NCBI GenBank assembly: GCA_903904755.1
Contig: CAIVDV010000040.1
Span: 62,001 to 126,000 of the forward strand
Origin: an uncultured Acidobacteriaceae bacterium
GTDB lineage: Bacteria; Acidobacteriota; Terriglobia; Terriglobales; Acidobacteriaceae
Length of the DNA: 64,000 nucleotides
Reading direction: 5' to 3'
The number at the start of each line of letters is the position of its first letter. Position 1 is the stretch's first letter. This document shows, piece by piece, positions 35,892 through 44,262 of the stretch. The notes under the pieces were generated by a model. The model saw nothing but the letters and a program-made list of their open reading frames with translations, had not been told where the DNA came from and searched no databases. The translations under genes were made by a program, and so were the position numbers.

Positions 35892-36152
35892 ATGCAGGTC
35901 ACCGTCGAAATCCCGGACGACTTCGCCGCACGGCTCACTCCGAACGGTCTTAATCCGTCACGAGCCGCCCTGGAAGCCTGGGCCATCGAAGGATATCGCT
36001 CCGGCGCACTCTCGCCAACGGATACGCGGTTGCTCCTGGGATTCGAAACCCGCTACGAACTCGACACATTTCTCAAGTCCCGGAACATCTTCGATGGTTC
36101 CTACTCCCTCAGCGATCTTGAGCAGGACCGCATCGCGCTTTCCCATCTGTAA
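35892..36152 (+). CDS. UPF0175-type antitoxin
   Basis: Product of 86 residues. N-terminal VTVEIPDDFAARL and the C-terminal LLGFETRYELDTFLKSRNI match UPF0175 proteins, which commonly pair with DUF3368 PIN-like toxins. Preceded by AGAGGT. The DUF3368 gene follows 20 bases later. Expected role: neutralise the toxin and repress the operon. Confidence 0.85.
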   Translation: MQVTVEIPDDFAARLTPNGLNPSRAALEAWAIEGYRSGALSPTDTRLLLGFETRYELDTFLKSRNIFDGSYSLSDLEQDRIALSHL

Positions 36153-36172
36153 ATGAAAGGCTGATTCATTCC

Positions 36173-36646
36173 ATGCTCGTGGTTGCCGATACAACACCAA
36201 TCAATTACCTGGTGTTAATCGGCGAAATCGAGATCCTGCCTTCTCTTTATCCCCAGGTTTGGATTCCGTCGGAGGTTCACGCCGAGCTTTTGCGGCCCGG
36301 TGCTCCGGAACGTGTTAGGCTCTGGGCTGCTGGCCTCCCGGAATGGTGTACCGTGATGTCGCCGAACTTCGAGCCTGACCCCGCACTTTCTTCCCTGGAT
36401 CCCGGCGAGCGAGACGCTATTCTGCTCGCGATGGAATCTGGTGCGGACCTTCTTCTCATCGACGAGCGGAAAGGTCGTGAGGAAGCTCAACGTCGGAACC
36501 TGCGCATAACAGGCACCGTCGGAGTTTTGGAGTTCGCCTCACAGCGGGGACTCGTGGACTTTCGCTGGGCATTGGAGCGCCTTGACCAGACTTCCTTCCG
36601 CCTCGCTCCTGCGTTGAAAATTGCCCTTCTCGCCCGCAACCCCTAA
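36173..36646 (+). CDS. DUF3368 PIN-like toxin
   Basis: Product of 157 residues. VVADTTPINYLVLIGEI (D6), a central acidic pair in LDPGERDAILLAMESGADLLLIDERKGREEA and GTVGVLEFASQRGLVD are the conserved DUF3368 blocks, a PIN-fold predicted ribonuclease family. It follows a UPF0175 antitoxin, the standard pairing. Codon usage is more relaxed than in neighbouring housekeeping genes. Together these form the third complete toxin-antitoxin-like module of the window. Confidence 0.88.
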   Translation: MLVVADTTPINYLVLIGEIEILPSLYPQVWIPSEVHAELLRPGAPERVRLWAAGLPEWCTVMSPNFEPDPALSSLDPGERDAILLAMESGADLLLIDERKGREEAQRRNLRITGTVGVLEFASQRGLVDFRWALERLDQTSFRLAPALKIALLARNP

Positions 36647-36663
36647 CCGCTACCAGGCGCAGT

Positions 36664-36722
36664 CGAGCACCGCTCGCTCAAGTCCCCAGTCCCTACGTCC
36701 CTGGCCCCTGCCCACAGACCCC
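36664..36722. repeat. CGAGC/GCTCG hairpin plus C-rich heptamers
   Basis: Degenerate copy of the TCGAGC-type hairpin (36664-36676) followed by AGTCCCC/AGTCCCT and CCCCTG units, immediately ahead of the nrdR promoter box. Confidence 0.6.
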
Positions 36723-36724
36723 TG

Positions 36725-36730
36725 TAAACT
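36725..36730 (+). promoter_or_regulatory. TAAACT -10-like box before nrdR
   Basis: TAAACT ends six bases before the nrdR ATG, the same geometry as at ftsY and ribE. Confidence 0.5.
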
Positions 36731-36736
36731 GTTCTC

Positions 36737-37222
36737 ATGAAGTGCCCCTTTTGTGGTTTCGCCCAGGACCGCGTCGTCGATAGCCGCGAGTCAAAAGAAG
36801 CGGACTCCATCCGCCGCCGACGCGAGTGCGAAAAGTGCCTCCGCCGCTTCACCACCTACGAGCGCATCGACGAAATCCCCTACATGGTCGTCAAAAAAGA
36901 TGGTCGCCGCGAGAAATTCGAGCGCCACAAGGTCCTCGCCGGCCTCCTCCGCGCCTGCGAAAAACGCCCCGTCTCCTCCAGCAAGCTTGAGGCCGTCGTC
37001 GACGCCACTGAGGCTTACCTGATGGACGCTGCCGACCGCGAACGCACCACCACCGAAATCGGCGAGCTCATCATGGAAAACCTCAAGCTCCTCGACACCG
37101 TAGCCTACATCCGCTTCGCCAGCGTCTATCGCGATTTCAAGGATGTCCGCGAGTTCAAGGAAGAGCTCGAACAACTCCTCCAGACCCGCGAACCCAACCG
37201 CGAACACGGCCGCCGCAAGTAG
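36737..37222 (+). CDS. nrdR: Transcriptional repressor NrdR
   Basis: Zinc-ribbon plus ATP-cone repressor of ribonucleotide reductase genes. The 161-residue product has cysteines C3, C6, C31 and C34 (MKCPFCG and CEKC), the conserved DSRESKEADSIRRRREC segment and an ATP-cone (about 49-138, VVKKDGRREKFERHKVLAGLLRAC in parts). It would sense (d)ATP and bind NrdR boxes. No nrd genes are in the window. It is convergent with the PAS protein, seven bases apart. Confidence 0.97.
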   Translation: MKCPFCGFAQDRVVDSRESKEADSIRRRRECEKCLRRFTTYERIDEIPYMVVKKDGRREKFERHKVLAGLLRACEKRPVSSSKLEAVVDATEAYLMDAADRERTTTEIGELIMENLKLLDTVAYIRFASVYRDFKDVREFKEELEQLLQTREPNREHGRRK

Positions 37223-37229
37223 TCGAGCC

Positions 37230-38021
37230 TCAGTCGGCGGCCACTGACCTCGCCTGCCGGGCCCGCAGCGCGCCCAGCACCGTCACCACTCCGTTCACGT
37301 AGCCGCTCTCCCGCTCCACCACTGGCGACGCGCTCAGCCATACCGCCACCCGCTCCCCATCCCGCCTCTCCATCTCCACATCCCCATTCCACGGCTGCTC
37401 CAGCGTCGCGCAAAAATCGAGCGCCCGCCCGCATCGGCTCACCGCATTCACAATCCGCAGCCCCTCCTCCAATTGCCGCCCCATCAGCTCCTTCGCAGCC
37501 CAGCCCGTCAGCCGCTCCGCCGCCGCATTCATCGTCCGCACATACCCCAGCGCATCGCTCACCACCACCGCCTGCGGAATCGCGTCCAGCGCCCCCTCCA
37601 GCCACTCCACCCGCTGCATCGCCTCCCGATGCGCCATCTCCGCATCGCTCACATCAATCACCACCAGTCCCATTCCCGTTGCCTGGCCCGCCGCATCCAG
37701 CCGCACACGCCTGTGCAACTCATGCGTCAAGTACGCGCCAAATGCCCGGTACACACTCCGCCGCACCACCGGCTCTACCACCCCGGAACGCATCGCCTCA
37801 AAAAAGTCCAGACGACTCTTCGCTTTGTCTCCCGACGATAGAAAATCCCACACCTCCAGCCCCACCAGCACCTCCGCCGGCAACCCAATCATCCGGCAAC
37901 CCTCCGCATTCACCTGCAGAATCCGCCCCTCAACATCCACTTCCACATACGCCACCGGCAGTTCGTGAATGTCCATCGCCCAAACCCCATCCATCTCCGT
38001 CCTTCTGCCCTCTGCACTCAT
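37230..38021 (-). CDS. PAS-domain protein
   Basis: Product of 263 residues with two PAS domains (about 15-125, LPVAYVEVDVEGRILQVNAEG; and about 140-250, LDAIPQAVVVSDALGYVRTMN then AAERLTGW) joined by a short helix. No kinase, GGDEF or HTH output domain is present. The ATG at 38021 overlaps the stop of the upstream GGDEF-like gene by four bases, so the two are translationally coupled and likely act together. Presumably a ligand- or redox-sensing module; ligand unknown. Confidence 0.82.
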   Translation of the reverse strand: MSAEGRRTEMDGVWAMDIHELPVAYVEVDVEGRILQVNAEGCRMIGLPAEVLVGLEVWDFLSSGDKAKSRLDFFEAMRSGVVEPVVRRSVYRAFGAYLTHELHRRVRLDAAGQATGMGLVVIDVSDAEMAHREAMQRVEWLEGALDAIPQAVVVSDALGYVRTMNAAAERLTGWAAKELMGRQLEEGLRIVNAVSRCGRALDFCATLEQPWNGDVEMERRDGERVAVWLSASPVVERESGYVNGVVTVLGALRARQARSVAAD

Positions 38022-39001
38022 GCCGTCTTCCGTCCTCTCGACGATTCCACCCCAGGCCCATCGCCCAGCTTGTTCAACTCGTCCGCGCTCTGAAACTGGC
38101 TCACCGGAAACACCTGCAGCTCCACCGGAATCCGCAGCATGATCGTCCGGTCCCCCACCTTGATTGTGAAATCCCGGTTGTGCGCCAATATCCGGTTCAG
38201 CTCCGCCATCACCATCTCCTGCCGCAGCTTTGTCTCGCACACCCCTATCAGCGCTGATTCGCTCCAGTGGTAAATCGAGTCGCTGTCGCTCATGCTGTTC
38301 GCCAAAAACGCTGAAACCGCCATCTTGCAGTCCTCAATTCCATCCGGCCCAAACCGCGAACCCACCACATCCAGGCAGCTCAGCCGGAAAATCGCCACAT
38401 ACCCCGGCCGGTGGTTGTCAATCATGCCCTGAACCTGCTCAATCGCCGCCCCGCCACCCCGCAACCCCGCCGCATTGTGGTTCGCCGTAGACCGGTCCTG
38501 CTCCTCGCGCTCCGCAGCCTGCCGCGCGCGCACATCCTCCTGCCGCGCCTGGAACAGCCGCAGCACCTTCTCCCTCACCCGCTGAATCTCTTCCGCCTTT
38601 CCCGCCTCCGTCAGCTCCCGGTTCAGCACCCGCCACAGCGGAGCCTGCTTGTCCACCCCGGCATACCCTGCCAGCATGTCCATCAGCCCCACAATCATCA
38701 GCCGCCACTCCCGCCGCCGCGCCTCCAGCGCCGCCTCCGTCTCGCTCCGGTACCCCTCCAGCTCACGCACCGCCAGCCCGATATCCTTCAGCAGCTCCCC
38801 GTCCGCCTGCGGTTCCGCCGCCCGCAATGAGATCCGCAGCATCCCGCTCCGCAGCCGCCGATAGCTCTCCTCATCTACCTGCACGACATTCAGCGCCGCG
38901 CCCTCCAGCAGCAGACCCAGCGCACGCCGCTCCGCGCACGCTTCCCCCTCTTCGCTGCCAGTCCGCCAAACCGCCATCGCCCCAACCCTCCGCCCTTCCA
39001 T
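38018..39001 (-). CDS. Degenerate GGDEF-like signalling protein
   Basis: Product of 327 residues. An N-terminal helical, coiled-coil-rich region (about 1-170, with many Glu/Arg) precedes a domain with GGDEF topology (about 190-300: GYVAIFRLSCLD..., FLANSMSDSDSIYHW). The position of the catalytic GG(D/E)EF loop reads WSESAL. It is therefore probably not an active diguanylate cyclase but a binding or scaffolding relative. Coupled by a four-base overlap to the PAS protein. The identification of the fold is by pattern and moderately uncertain. Confidence 0.6.
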   Translation of the reverse strand: MEGRRVGAMAVWRTGSEEGEACAERRALGLLLEGAALNVVQVDEESYRRLRSGMLRISLRAAEPQADGELLKDIGLAVRELEGYRSETEAALEARRREWRLMIVGLMDMLAGYAGVDKQAPLWRVLNRELTEAGKAEEIQRVREKVLRLFQARQEDVRARQAAEREEQDRSTANHNAAGLRGGGAAIEQVQGMIDNHRPGYVAIFRLSCLDVVGSRFGPDGIEDCKMAVSAFLANSMSDSDSIYHWSESALIGVCETKLRQEMVMAELNRILAHNRDFTIKVGDRTIMLRIPVELQVFPVSQFQSADELNKLGDGPGVESSRGRKTA

Positions 39002-39096
39002 GCCTTATCGGCCGATTCCCCACAGCCCTTCACCTCTTCGGTTTAATTCCCACCCCACACCGTGCCCATCCTCGTCTCCTTCCCCTCCCGCTCCTG

Positions 39097-39102
39097 TACA
39101 CT
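39097..39102 (+). promoter_or_regulatory. TACACT -10-like box before asd
   Basis: TACACT lies 15 bases before the asd ATG, leaving room for GGAGAG in between. This gene would therefore have a short leader with a ribosome-binding site. Confidence 0.35.
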
Positions 39103-39117
39103 GGAGAGTTAAAAACT

Positions 39118-40176
39118 ATGCAAAACAAGCTAACCTCTCCCATTGAAGTCGGCATTCTGGGCGCAACCGGCATGGTCGGACAGCGATACATCCAGTTGCT
39201 CGAAAACCACCCCTGGTTCCGCATCACCTGGCTCGCCGCCAGCGACCGCTCTGCAGGCAAAACCTATGCCGAAGCCGCCAAATGGCGTCTCGACACTCCC
39301 TGCCCTGAGCGCATCGCCGCCATGACCATCGCCCCCGCGACCCCCGAGGGCGCGCCCCACGTCATCTTCGCCTCCGTTGACACCGCCATCGCCCGTGAAA
39401 TGGAGCCCGCCTTCGCCGCCGCCGGCCACGCCGTCGTCTCCAACTCCAGCGCCTTCCGCATGGCCCCCGACGTCCCCCTCGTCCTCCCCGAGGTCAATGC
39501 CGACCACCTCGACCTCCTCGAACAGCAGTCCTGGCGCAAATCCTCCGGCGGCTACATCGTCGCCAACTCCAACTGCACCGTCATGGGCCCCGTACTCGCT
39601 CTCAAGCCCCTTGACCAGCTCTTCGGCGTCGAGCAAATCTTCGCCACCTCCATGCAGGCCGTCTCCGGCGCAGGCTACCCCGGCGTCGCTTCCATGGACA
39701 TCCTCGACAACGTCGTCCCCTACATCGCAACCGAAGAGGAAAAGATGGAGGCCGAAGCCCTCAAGCTCCTCGGCTCCTTCCACGGCACTTCCGTCACCCC
39801 CCTCAACGCCCGCATGAGCGCAAGCTGCAACCGCGTGCCCGTCCTCGACGGCCACACCGTCTGCCTCTCCGTCAAGCTCCGCACCCCGGCCACCCGCGAG
39901 CAAATCCTCGACGCCTGGCAGAACTTCCGCCCGCTCCAGGGCAAGGGCCTCCCCTTCGCTCCGGAGCAGCCCGTCTACTACGCGCCCGAGCCCGACCGGC
40001 CCCAGCCCCGTCTCGACCGCAATCGCGGCAACGGCATGTCCGCCACCGTCGGCCGCCTCCGCCCCTGCAACCTCCTCGACTGGAAGTTCGTCGTCCTCAG
40101 CCACAACACCGTCCGTGGCGCTGCCGGTGCCACCATCCTCAACGCCGAGCTGCTGCACTCGCTCGGCAAGCTCTAA
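39118..40176 (+). CDS. asd: Aspartate-semialdehyde dehydrogenase
   Basis: Reduces aspartyl phosphate to aspartate semialdehyde with NADPH, the branch point to lysine/diaminopimelate, threonine and methionine. The 352-residue product shows the nucleotide motif [17 protein letters not shown] (about 12-28), active-site Cys153 in NSNCT, and a later conserved [14 protein letters not shown] (acid/base His). The pattern matches the archaeal/fungal-like subclass rather than the enterobacterial one. First gene of the asd-lysC-dapB stretch. Confidence 0.96.
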   Translation: MQNKLTSPIEVGILGATGMVGQRYIQLLENHPWFRITWLAASDRSAGKTYAEAAKWRLDTPCPERIAAMTIAPATPEGAPHVIFASVDTAIAREMEPAFAAAGHAVVSNSSAFRMAPDVPLVLPEVNADHLDLLEQQSWRKSSGGYIVANSNCTVMGPVLALKPLDQLFGVEQIFATSMQAVSGAGYPGVASMDILDNVVPYIATEEEKMEAEALKLLGSFHGTSVTPLNARMSASCNRVPVLDGHTVCLSVKLRTPATREQILDAWQNFRPLQGKGLPFAPEQPVYYAPEPDRPQPRLDRNRGNGMSATVGRLRPCNLLDWKFVVLSHNTVRGAAGATILNAELLHSLGKL

Positions 40177-40212
40177 GTTCTTTCCCGGCGCATCGGAAAA
40201 GATAGATTCCAG

Positions 40213-40285
40213 CGGTACCCCAGGGCCCGTTTTGGGGACCTGGGATACCGCAAACGGAAGCGGTCACCGTTCCAGGCCGCTTTCC
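40213..40285 (+). other. Structured leader or repeat upstream of lysC
   Basis: Hairpin CGGTA-c-CCCAGG/CCTGGG-a-TACCG (40213-40250, 11 pairs and one mismatch) followed by GGAAGCGG/CCGCTTTCC with one bulged base (40256-40285). It resembles the CCCCGGTC hairpin family but is more diverged. It does not match the lysine riboswitch core. It could be a repeat, a leader element or both. Confidence 0.45.
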
Positions 40286-40385
40286 CGGCAGTACAACCGG
40301 CGAGAGCCTTCCTCCATTGCTCCCGCCTCGTACATCGCAGCGCCGGCCCACCGCCCGCGCCGCCCAACGGAATTAGGATCGAGCA

Positions 40386-41795
40386 ATGAGTCTGGTTGTC
40401 ATGAAGTTTGGCGGTACCTCGGTCGAAGACCAGGCCGCCATTGAACGCACCGCGGCTATCGTCGCCGGCCGCGTCGCCAACGGCAAGCGCCCCGTCGTCG
40501 TCGTCTCCGCCATGTCCAAGGTTACCGATCAGTTGCTGGCCTGCGCCGCCGCAGCCAGCCGCGGAGACCGCACCGGAGCTCTCGCCATCAGTTCCCGCCT
40601 CCGTAGCCGACACAAAGACACCGCGGCCGCCCTCCTCAAAAGCCCCGCCGCCATCCAGAACCACATCGACCACGAGTTTGACTGCCTCGATGAAGTCCTC
40701 CGCGGCCTCGCTGCCATCCTCGAGCTCACTCCCCGCATCTCCGACCTCATCGTCTCCTACGGCGAACGCCTCTCCAGCGCCATGATCGCCCAGGCCTTCC
40801 AGCAGCGCGGCCTCAACGGCGAACACGTCGACTCCCGCCAGGTCATCCTCACCGACTCCCAGTACCAGAAAGCCGTCCCCCTCAGCGAACTCATCGAACT
40901 CCGCTGCAACGAGATCGTCCTCCCCCTCGTCAACGACGGCAAGGTCCCCGTCATGGGCGGCTTCATCGGCTCCAACGAGGCCGGCATCACCACCACCCTC
41001 GGCCGCGGCGGCTCTGACTTCACCGGCGCGCTCGTCGGCGGAGCACTCAACGCCGAAGCCATCGAAATCTGGACCGACGTCAACGGCATCATGACCACCG
41101 ACCCCCGCATCTGCCCCGACGCCCTCCGCGTCAAGGTTGTCAGCTTTGAAGAAGCCGCCGAGCTCGCCTACTTCGGTGCCAAGGTCCTCCACCCGGCCAC
41201 CATCCTGCCCGCCGTCAGCAAAAACATCCCCGTGCTCGTCCTCAACAGCCGCAACCCCTCCAACGAGGGCACCCGCATCACCTCCCTCGCCCCGCCCTGC
41301 TCCAGCCCATTCAAGTGCATCGCGGTCAAAAGGAAGCTCTCCATCATCGACGTCGTCGCCAGCCGCATGTTGATGACACACGGCTACCTCAAGTCCATCT
41401 TCGACATCTTCGACAAGCACCAGCTCGCCGTCGATATGGTCTCCACCTCTGAGGTCTCCGTCTCGCTCACCGTCGACTCCACCGACAAGCTCCCCGCCAT
41501 CGCCGAAGACCTCAGCAAAGTCGCCGACGTCAAGTACGAAGGCCAAAAAGCCCTCATCTGCCTCGTCGGCGAAGACATCCGCGGCAAAAACGGCATGGCA
41601 GCCCAGGTCTTCAACGCCGTCCGACACATCAACGTCCGCATGATCTCCCAGGGCGCAAGCGAAATCAACATGAGCTTCATGATCGAAGAAGCCGACGCCG
41701 ACGAAGCCGTCCGCTCCCTGCACGCCGCCTTCTTCCAAAACCCCGACCCCTCCATCTTCGACGTCGAAGCCCGCAAACCAGCTTCCACCGTATGA
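40386..41795 (+). CDS. lysC: Aspartate kinase
   Basis: Phosphorylates aspartate, first step of the aspartate-family pathway. The 469-residue product starts MSLVVMKFGGTSVED (KFGGTS motif), has VSYGERLSSAMIAQAF, the TTTLGRGGSDFTGALVGGAL catalytic block and EIWTDVNGIMTTDPR, and ends with two ACT domains (about 310-465; e.g. SIIDVVASRML and VEADADEA-like end) that usually mediate feedback inhibition by lysine or threonine. Full-length monofunctional LysC type. Confidence 0.97.
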   Translation: MSLVVMKFGGTSVEDQAAIERTAAIVAGRVANGKRPVVVVSAMSKVTDQLLACAAAASRGDRTGALAISSRLRSRHKDTAAALLKSPAAIQNHIDHEFDCLDEVLRGLAAILELTPRISDLIVSYGERLSSAMIAQAFQQRGLNGEHVDSRQVILTDSQYQKAVPLSELIELRCNEIVLPLVNDGKVPVMGGFIGSNEAGITTTLGRGGSDFTGALVGGALNAEAIEIWTDVNGIMTTDPRICPDALRVKVVSFEEAAELAYFGAKVLHPATILPAVSKNIPVLVLNSRNPSNEGTRITSLAPPCSSPFKCIAVKRKLSIIDVVASRMLMTHGYLKSIFDIFDKHQLAVDMVSTSEVSVSLTVDSTDKLPAIAEDLSKVADVKYEGQKALICLVGEDIRGKNGMAAQVFNAVRHINVRMISQGASEINMSFMIEEADADEAVRSLHAAFFQNPDPSIFDVEARKPASTV

Positions 41796-41810
41796 CAATC
41801 GTGGGTGCCA

Positions 41811-41900
41811 CACCCTCGCCACGTCTTTGCTTTTGTGGCTAGGGTGGGCGAGTGCCGGGTGCCCCATCCATTCGGCTTCGTTTGCCGGATGGGTGGGAAC
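41811..41900. repeat. AGGGTGG/CACCCT-type hairpins (intergenic repeat)
   Basis: CACCCT-c-GCCAC (41811-41822) pairs with GTGGC-t-AGGGTG (41835-41846). It is followed by a second hairpin around CCCATCC/GGATGGG (about 41872-41892) with flanking GGGTGCC. Related to the hairpin at 57487-57560. I recall similar GGGTGCCCCATCC elements as frequent in Terriglobia genomes. Confidence 0.65.
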
Positions 41901-41937
41901 CACCCCTTCCCCGTCCTCAACCAACCCAAAACCACCA

Positions 41938-42011
41938 TCGAGCGCAGCTCGACCCAGTCCCAGTCCCCAGTCCCCAGTCCCTACGTCCCTAGTCCCTATG
42001 TCCCTGGAGCC
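41938..42011. repeat. TCGAGC/GCTCGA hairpin plus AGTCCC(C/T) heptamer array
   Basis: Perfect TCGAGC-gca-GCTCGA hairpin (41938-41952) followed by about seven AGTCCC-type units (CAGTCCC, CAGTCCCC, TAGTCCC, ATGTCCC) running up to five bases before the dapB ATG. The dapB Shine-Dalgarno GGAG is embedded at its end. Confidence 0.8.
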
Positions 42012-42015
42012 CCCC

Positions 42016-42720
42016 ATGAACATCCTCATCCTCGGCACCGGCAAAACCGGCTCCCTCGTCGCCCAGGTCGCCCGCGAGCGCGGCCACTCCGTTCGCACCC
42101 TGGACATCAACGAAAACGAGCACGCCAGCGCCCTTACCGCCCCCACCCTCGCACTCATCGATGTCGTCATCGACTTCACCGCCCCCGCAGCCGCCCTCGA
42201 AAACATCCGCGCCTGCCTCGCCAACAACGCCCGCATCGTCGTCGGCACCACCGGCTGGTACGCCCACCTGCCCGAGCTCACCGCCCTCGCCGCCCGCCAC
42301 ACCGGCGCGCTCCTCTGGGGCTCAAACTTTTCCATCGGCGTGCAGAAGTTCTTCCAGCTCACCGCCGCCCTCGGCCGCCTCCAGGGCTACCAGTTCTCCA
42401 TCTCGGAGACCCATCACATCACCAAGCTCGACGCCCCCTCCGGCACCGCCCTCAGCCTCAAGGGCATCCTGGAAGCGGCCCAGCCCGGCATCACCGTCCC
42501 CGTCGAGAGCCACCGCGTCGGCGACGCCAGCGGACTCCACGTCGTCACCGCCACCAGCCCCGCCGACACCATCACCCTCACCCACGATGCCTCGAACCGC
42601 CGCGGCTTCGCCGAGGGCGCCGTCCGCGCCGCCGAGTGGCTTGCCGCAAACCCCAGCGCCACCTCCCAGGTCCTCGAATTCCGCCAAGTCGCCCCCGAAG
42701 TCATGGCCGGCGAACTCTAA
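42016..42720 (+). CDS. dapB: 4-hydroxy-tetrahydrodipicolinate reductase
   Basis: NAD(P)H-dependent reductase of the diaminopimelate pathway. The 234-residue product is shorter than the roughly 270-residue enterobacterial enzyme, as in many other phyla. Nucleotide motif ILGTGKTGSLVAQVA (about 5-19), GTTGWY, SNFSIGVQKFFQL (about 102-114) and the catalytic ETHHITKLDAPSGTAL (about 131-146) are intact. The 5' flank is a heptamer repeat array that reaches almost to the start codon, so repeat-number change could alter expression (inference). Confidence 0.95.
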   Translation: MNILILGTGKTGSLVAQVARERGHSVRTLDINENEHASALTAPTLALIDVVIDFTAPAAALENIRACLANNARIVVGTTGWYAHLPELTALAARHTGALLWGSNFSIGVQKFFQLTAALGRLQGYQFSISETHHITKLDAPSGTALSLKGILEAAQPGITVPVESHRVGDASGLHVVTATSPADTITLTHDASNRRGFAEGAVRAAEWLAANPSATSQVLEFRQVAPEVMAGEL

Positions 42721-42764
42721 ACCCCGGGGTATCCAACCAAATCGCCCCAGCCAACCTCCGGGTG

Positions 42765-42790
42765 CCCCGGTCTGGATTTTCAGACCGGGG
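42765..42790. repeat. CCCCGGTCTG/CAGACCGGGG hairpin (intergenic repeat family 2)
   Basis: Perfect 10-bp stem with a GATTTT loop and a GGGTG flank. Near-identical copies occur at 60781 and 58627 (one mismatch), and a variant stem at 50514. Confidence 0.8.
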
Positions 42791-42828
42791 ATTGACCAAT
42801 CTCCCAGCCTCACCCCCCCAACCCCCCA

Positions 42829-42934
42829 TCGAGCGAAGCTCGATTTCCAGCTCCGCTAACCCCGCTAACTCCGCTAGCTCCGCTCCCCCGGCCCCTCAGT
42901 CCCTCAGTCCCTAGTCCCTAGTCCCTAGTCCCTC
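42829..42934. repeat. Composite repeat: TCGAGC hairpin, CTCCGCTAA 9-mers, AGTCCCT heptamers
   Basis: TCGAGC-gaa-GCTCGA (42829-42843), then four units of a CTCCGCTAA-like nonamer (42851-42884), then five to six AGTCCCT heptamers (42898-42934). It ends 12 bases before the methyltransferase ATG. Confidence 0.85.
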
Positions 42935-42946
42935 AAGAGGCCTCCC

Positions 42947-43705
42947 ATGCCACGCAAAAAGTCACTTCCCGGCCTCACCGTGAAAGACGGCTTCCTGCGT
43001 CACCCCTTTGACATCGAACACCACGTCCAAACCAGCGGCCTCGTCGCCGGCCGCCACCTCGTCACCGGCCACCTCCACGACACCCACTCCACCGCATACT
43101 TCGGCATCGCCCCCTCGGTCCTCCGCGAACTCGTCGCCACCTGGCGGCCCATGCGCCTCCCCGGCAAGCTCAGCGAATACTCTTTCATCGACTTTGGCGC
43201 CGGCATGGGCCGCGCCCTCCTGCTCGCCTCCGAATTCCCCTTCCGCGAGGTCATCGGCGTCGAACTCCACCCCGACCTAGCCGCCATCGCCCAGAAAAAC
43301 GCCACCCGCTGGCAACACGACGGCCGTAGCCGCTGCCCCATCCGTATCGTCTGCGCCGAAGCCACCGCCTTCGAATTCCCCGCAAACCCCTGCCTCGCCT
43401 ACCTCTTCAACCCCTTCCGCCCCGTCGTCCTCAAGGCCCTCGTCCGCCACATCGAGCGCAGCTTCCGCCACCGCCCCGGCGAGCTCGACCTCCTCTACGC
43501 CAACCACGAATTCGAAGAGGTCTTCACCAAAAATCCCCGCTGGCGCACCCTCTGGCGCGGCGACATCCAGCTCTCCGAATCCGACGAACGCGCCGACCGC
43601 GAAATCCTCAACAACCAGCCCGACGGCGAATACATGGCCACCGCAGAAGAACCCTGCTCCATCTACCGCTGGATCGAAAACCCCGACCTCCAACTCCGCC
43701 TCTAG
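42947..43705 (+). CDS. Class I SAM-dependent methyltransferase-like protein
   Basis: Product of 252 residues. Motif I SFIDFGAGMGRALLLASEFP (about 80-99) and VIGVELHPDLAAIAQKNA (about 104-121) define the SAM-binding fold; YLFNPF (about 148-153) occupies the motif IV position. The substrate is not evident. It sits within the diaminopimelate gene cluster with a GNAT acetyltransferase next to it, yet neither is a known lysine-pathway enzyme. Preceded by repeat arrays, without a clear promoter box. Confidence 0.82.
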   Translation: MPRKKSLPGLTVKDGFLRHPFDIEHHVQTSGLVAGRHLVTGHLHDTHSTAYFGIAPSVLRELVATWRPMRLPGKLSEYSFIDFGAGMGRALLLASEFPFREVIGVELHPDLAAIAQKNATRWQHDGRSRCPIRIVCAEATAFEFPANPCLAYLFNPFRPVVLKALVRHIERSFRHRPGELDLLYANHEFEEVFTKNPRWRTLWRGDIQLSESDERADREILNNQPDGEYMATAEEPCSIYRWIENPDLQLRL

Positions 43706-43762
43706 CTCACGCCCCCTTCTCGTATCCCTGACCACTGTCCACTCCTGTGGCATCCTGTACCC

Positions 43763-44260
43763 ATGCCCATCCTCCGCCCAGCCACCCCCGCCGACATCCC
43801 CGAAATCGTCCGCCTCGAACGCCTCCCCGGCTCCCAGCTCTACGTCGGCCAGTGGTCCGAAGACCGCCACCGCGCCACCCTCTCCAGCCCCGACGCGCGC
43901 TACTACGTCGCCGACTCCCCCACCCCCGGCACCCTCGCCGCCTACGCCATCCTCCGCGGCCTCGCAGAAGCCTCCGGCTCCCTCGAACTCAAGCGCCTCG
44001 TCGTCGCCACCCCCGGCCAGGGACTCGGTCGCCCCATCCTCACCGAAATCCTCGCCCTCGCCTTCCTCACCCACCACGCCCACCGCCTCTTCCTCGACGT
44101 CTACGACGACAACCCCCGCGCCCGCCACCTCTACCAATCCCTCGGCTTCGTCCACGAAGGCACCATGCGCGACGCCGCCCGCCGCGGCGACCAATACTTC
44201 CCCCTCCACCTCCTCTCCATCCTCGACTCCGAATACCGCGCCCTCCACAATTCCCGCTGA
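43763..44260 (+). CDS. GNAT-family N-acetyltransferase
   Basis: Product of 165 residues. Acetyl-CoA motif A appears as LKRLVVATPGQGLGRPILTEIL (about 75-96, Q/RxxGxG/A pattern) and motif B as LDVYDDNPRARHLYQSLGFVHEG (about 112-134). The overall length fits RimI/ribosomal-protein-type GNATs. It lies between the methyltransferase and dapA. Substrate unknown; an amino-acid or peptide amine is plausible. Confidence 0.88.
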   Translation: MPILRPATPADIPEIVRLERLPGSQLYVGQWSEDRHRATLSSPDARYYVADSPTPGTLAAYAILRGLAEASGSLELKRLVVATPGQGLGRPILTEILALAFLTHHAHRLFLDVYDDNPRARHLYQSLGFVHEGTMRDAARRGDQYFPLHLLSILDSEYRALHNSR

Positions 44261-44262
44261 CT

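Noticed and set aside
38018..39001. Active diguanylate cyclase
   Set aside because: The GGDEF loop position reads WSESAL, so catalysis is unlikely.
40177..40385. Lysine riboswitch before lysC
   Set aside because: The conserved core sequences are absent and the two hairpins do not form the five-helix architecture.
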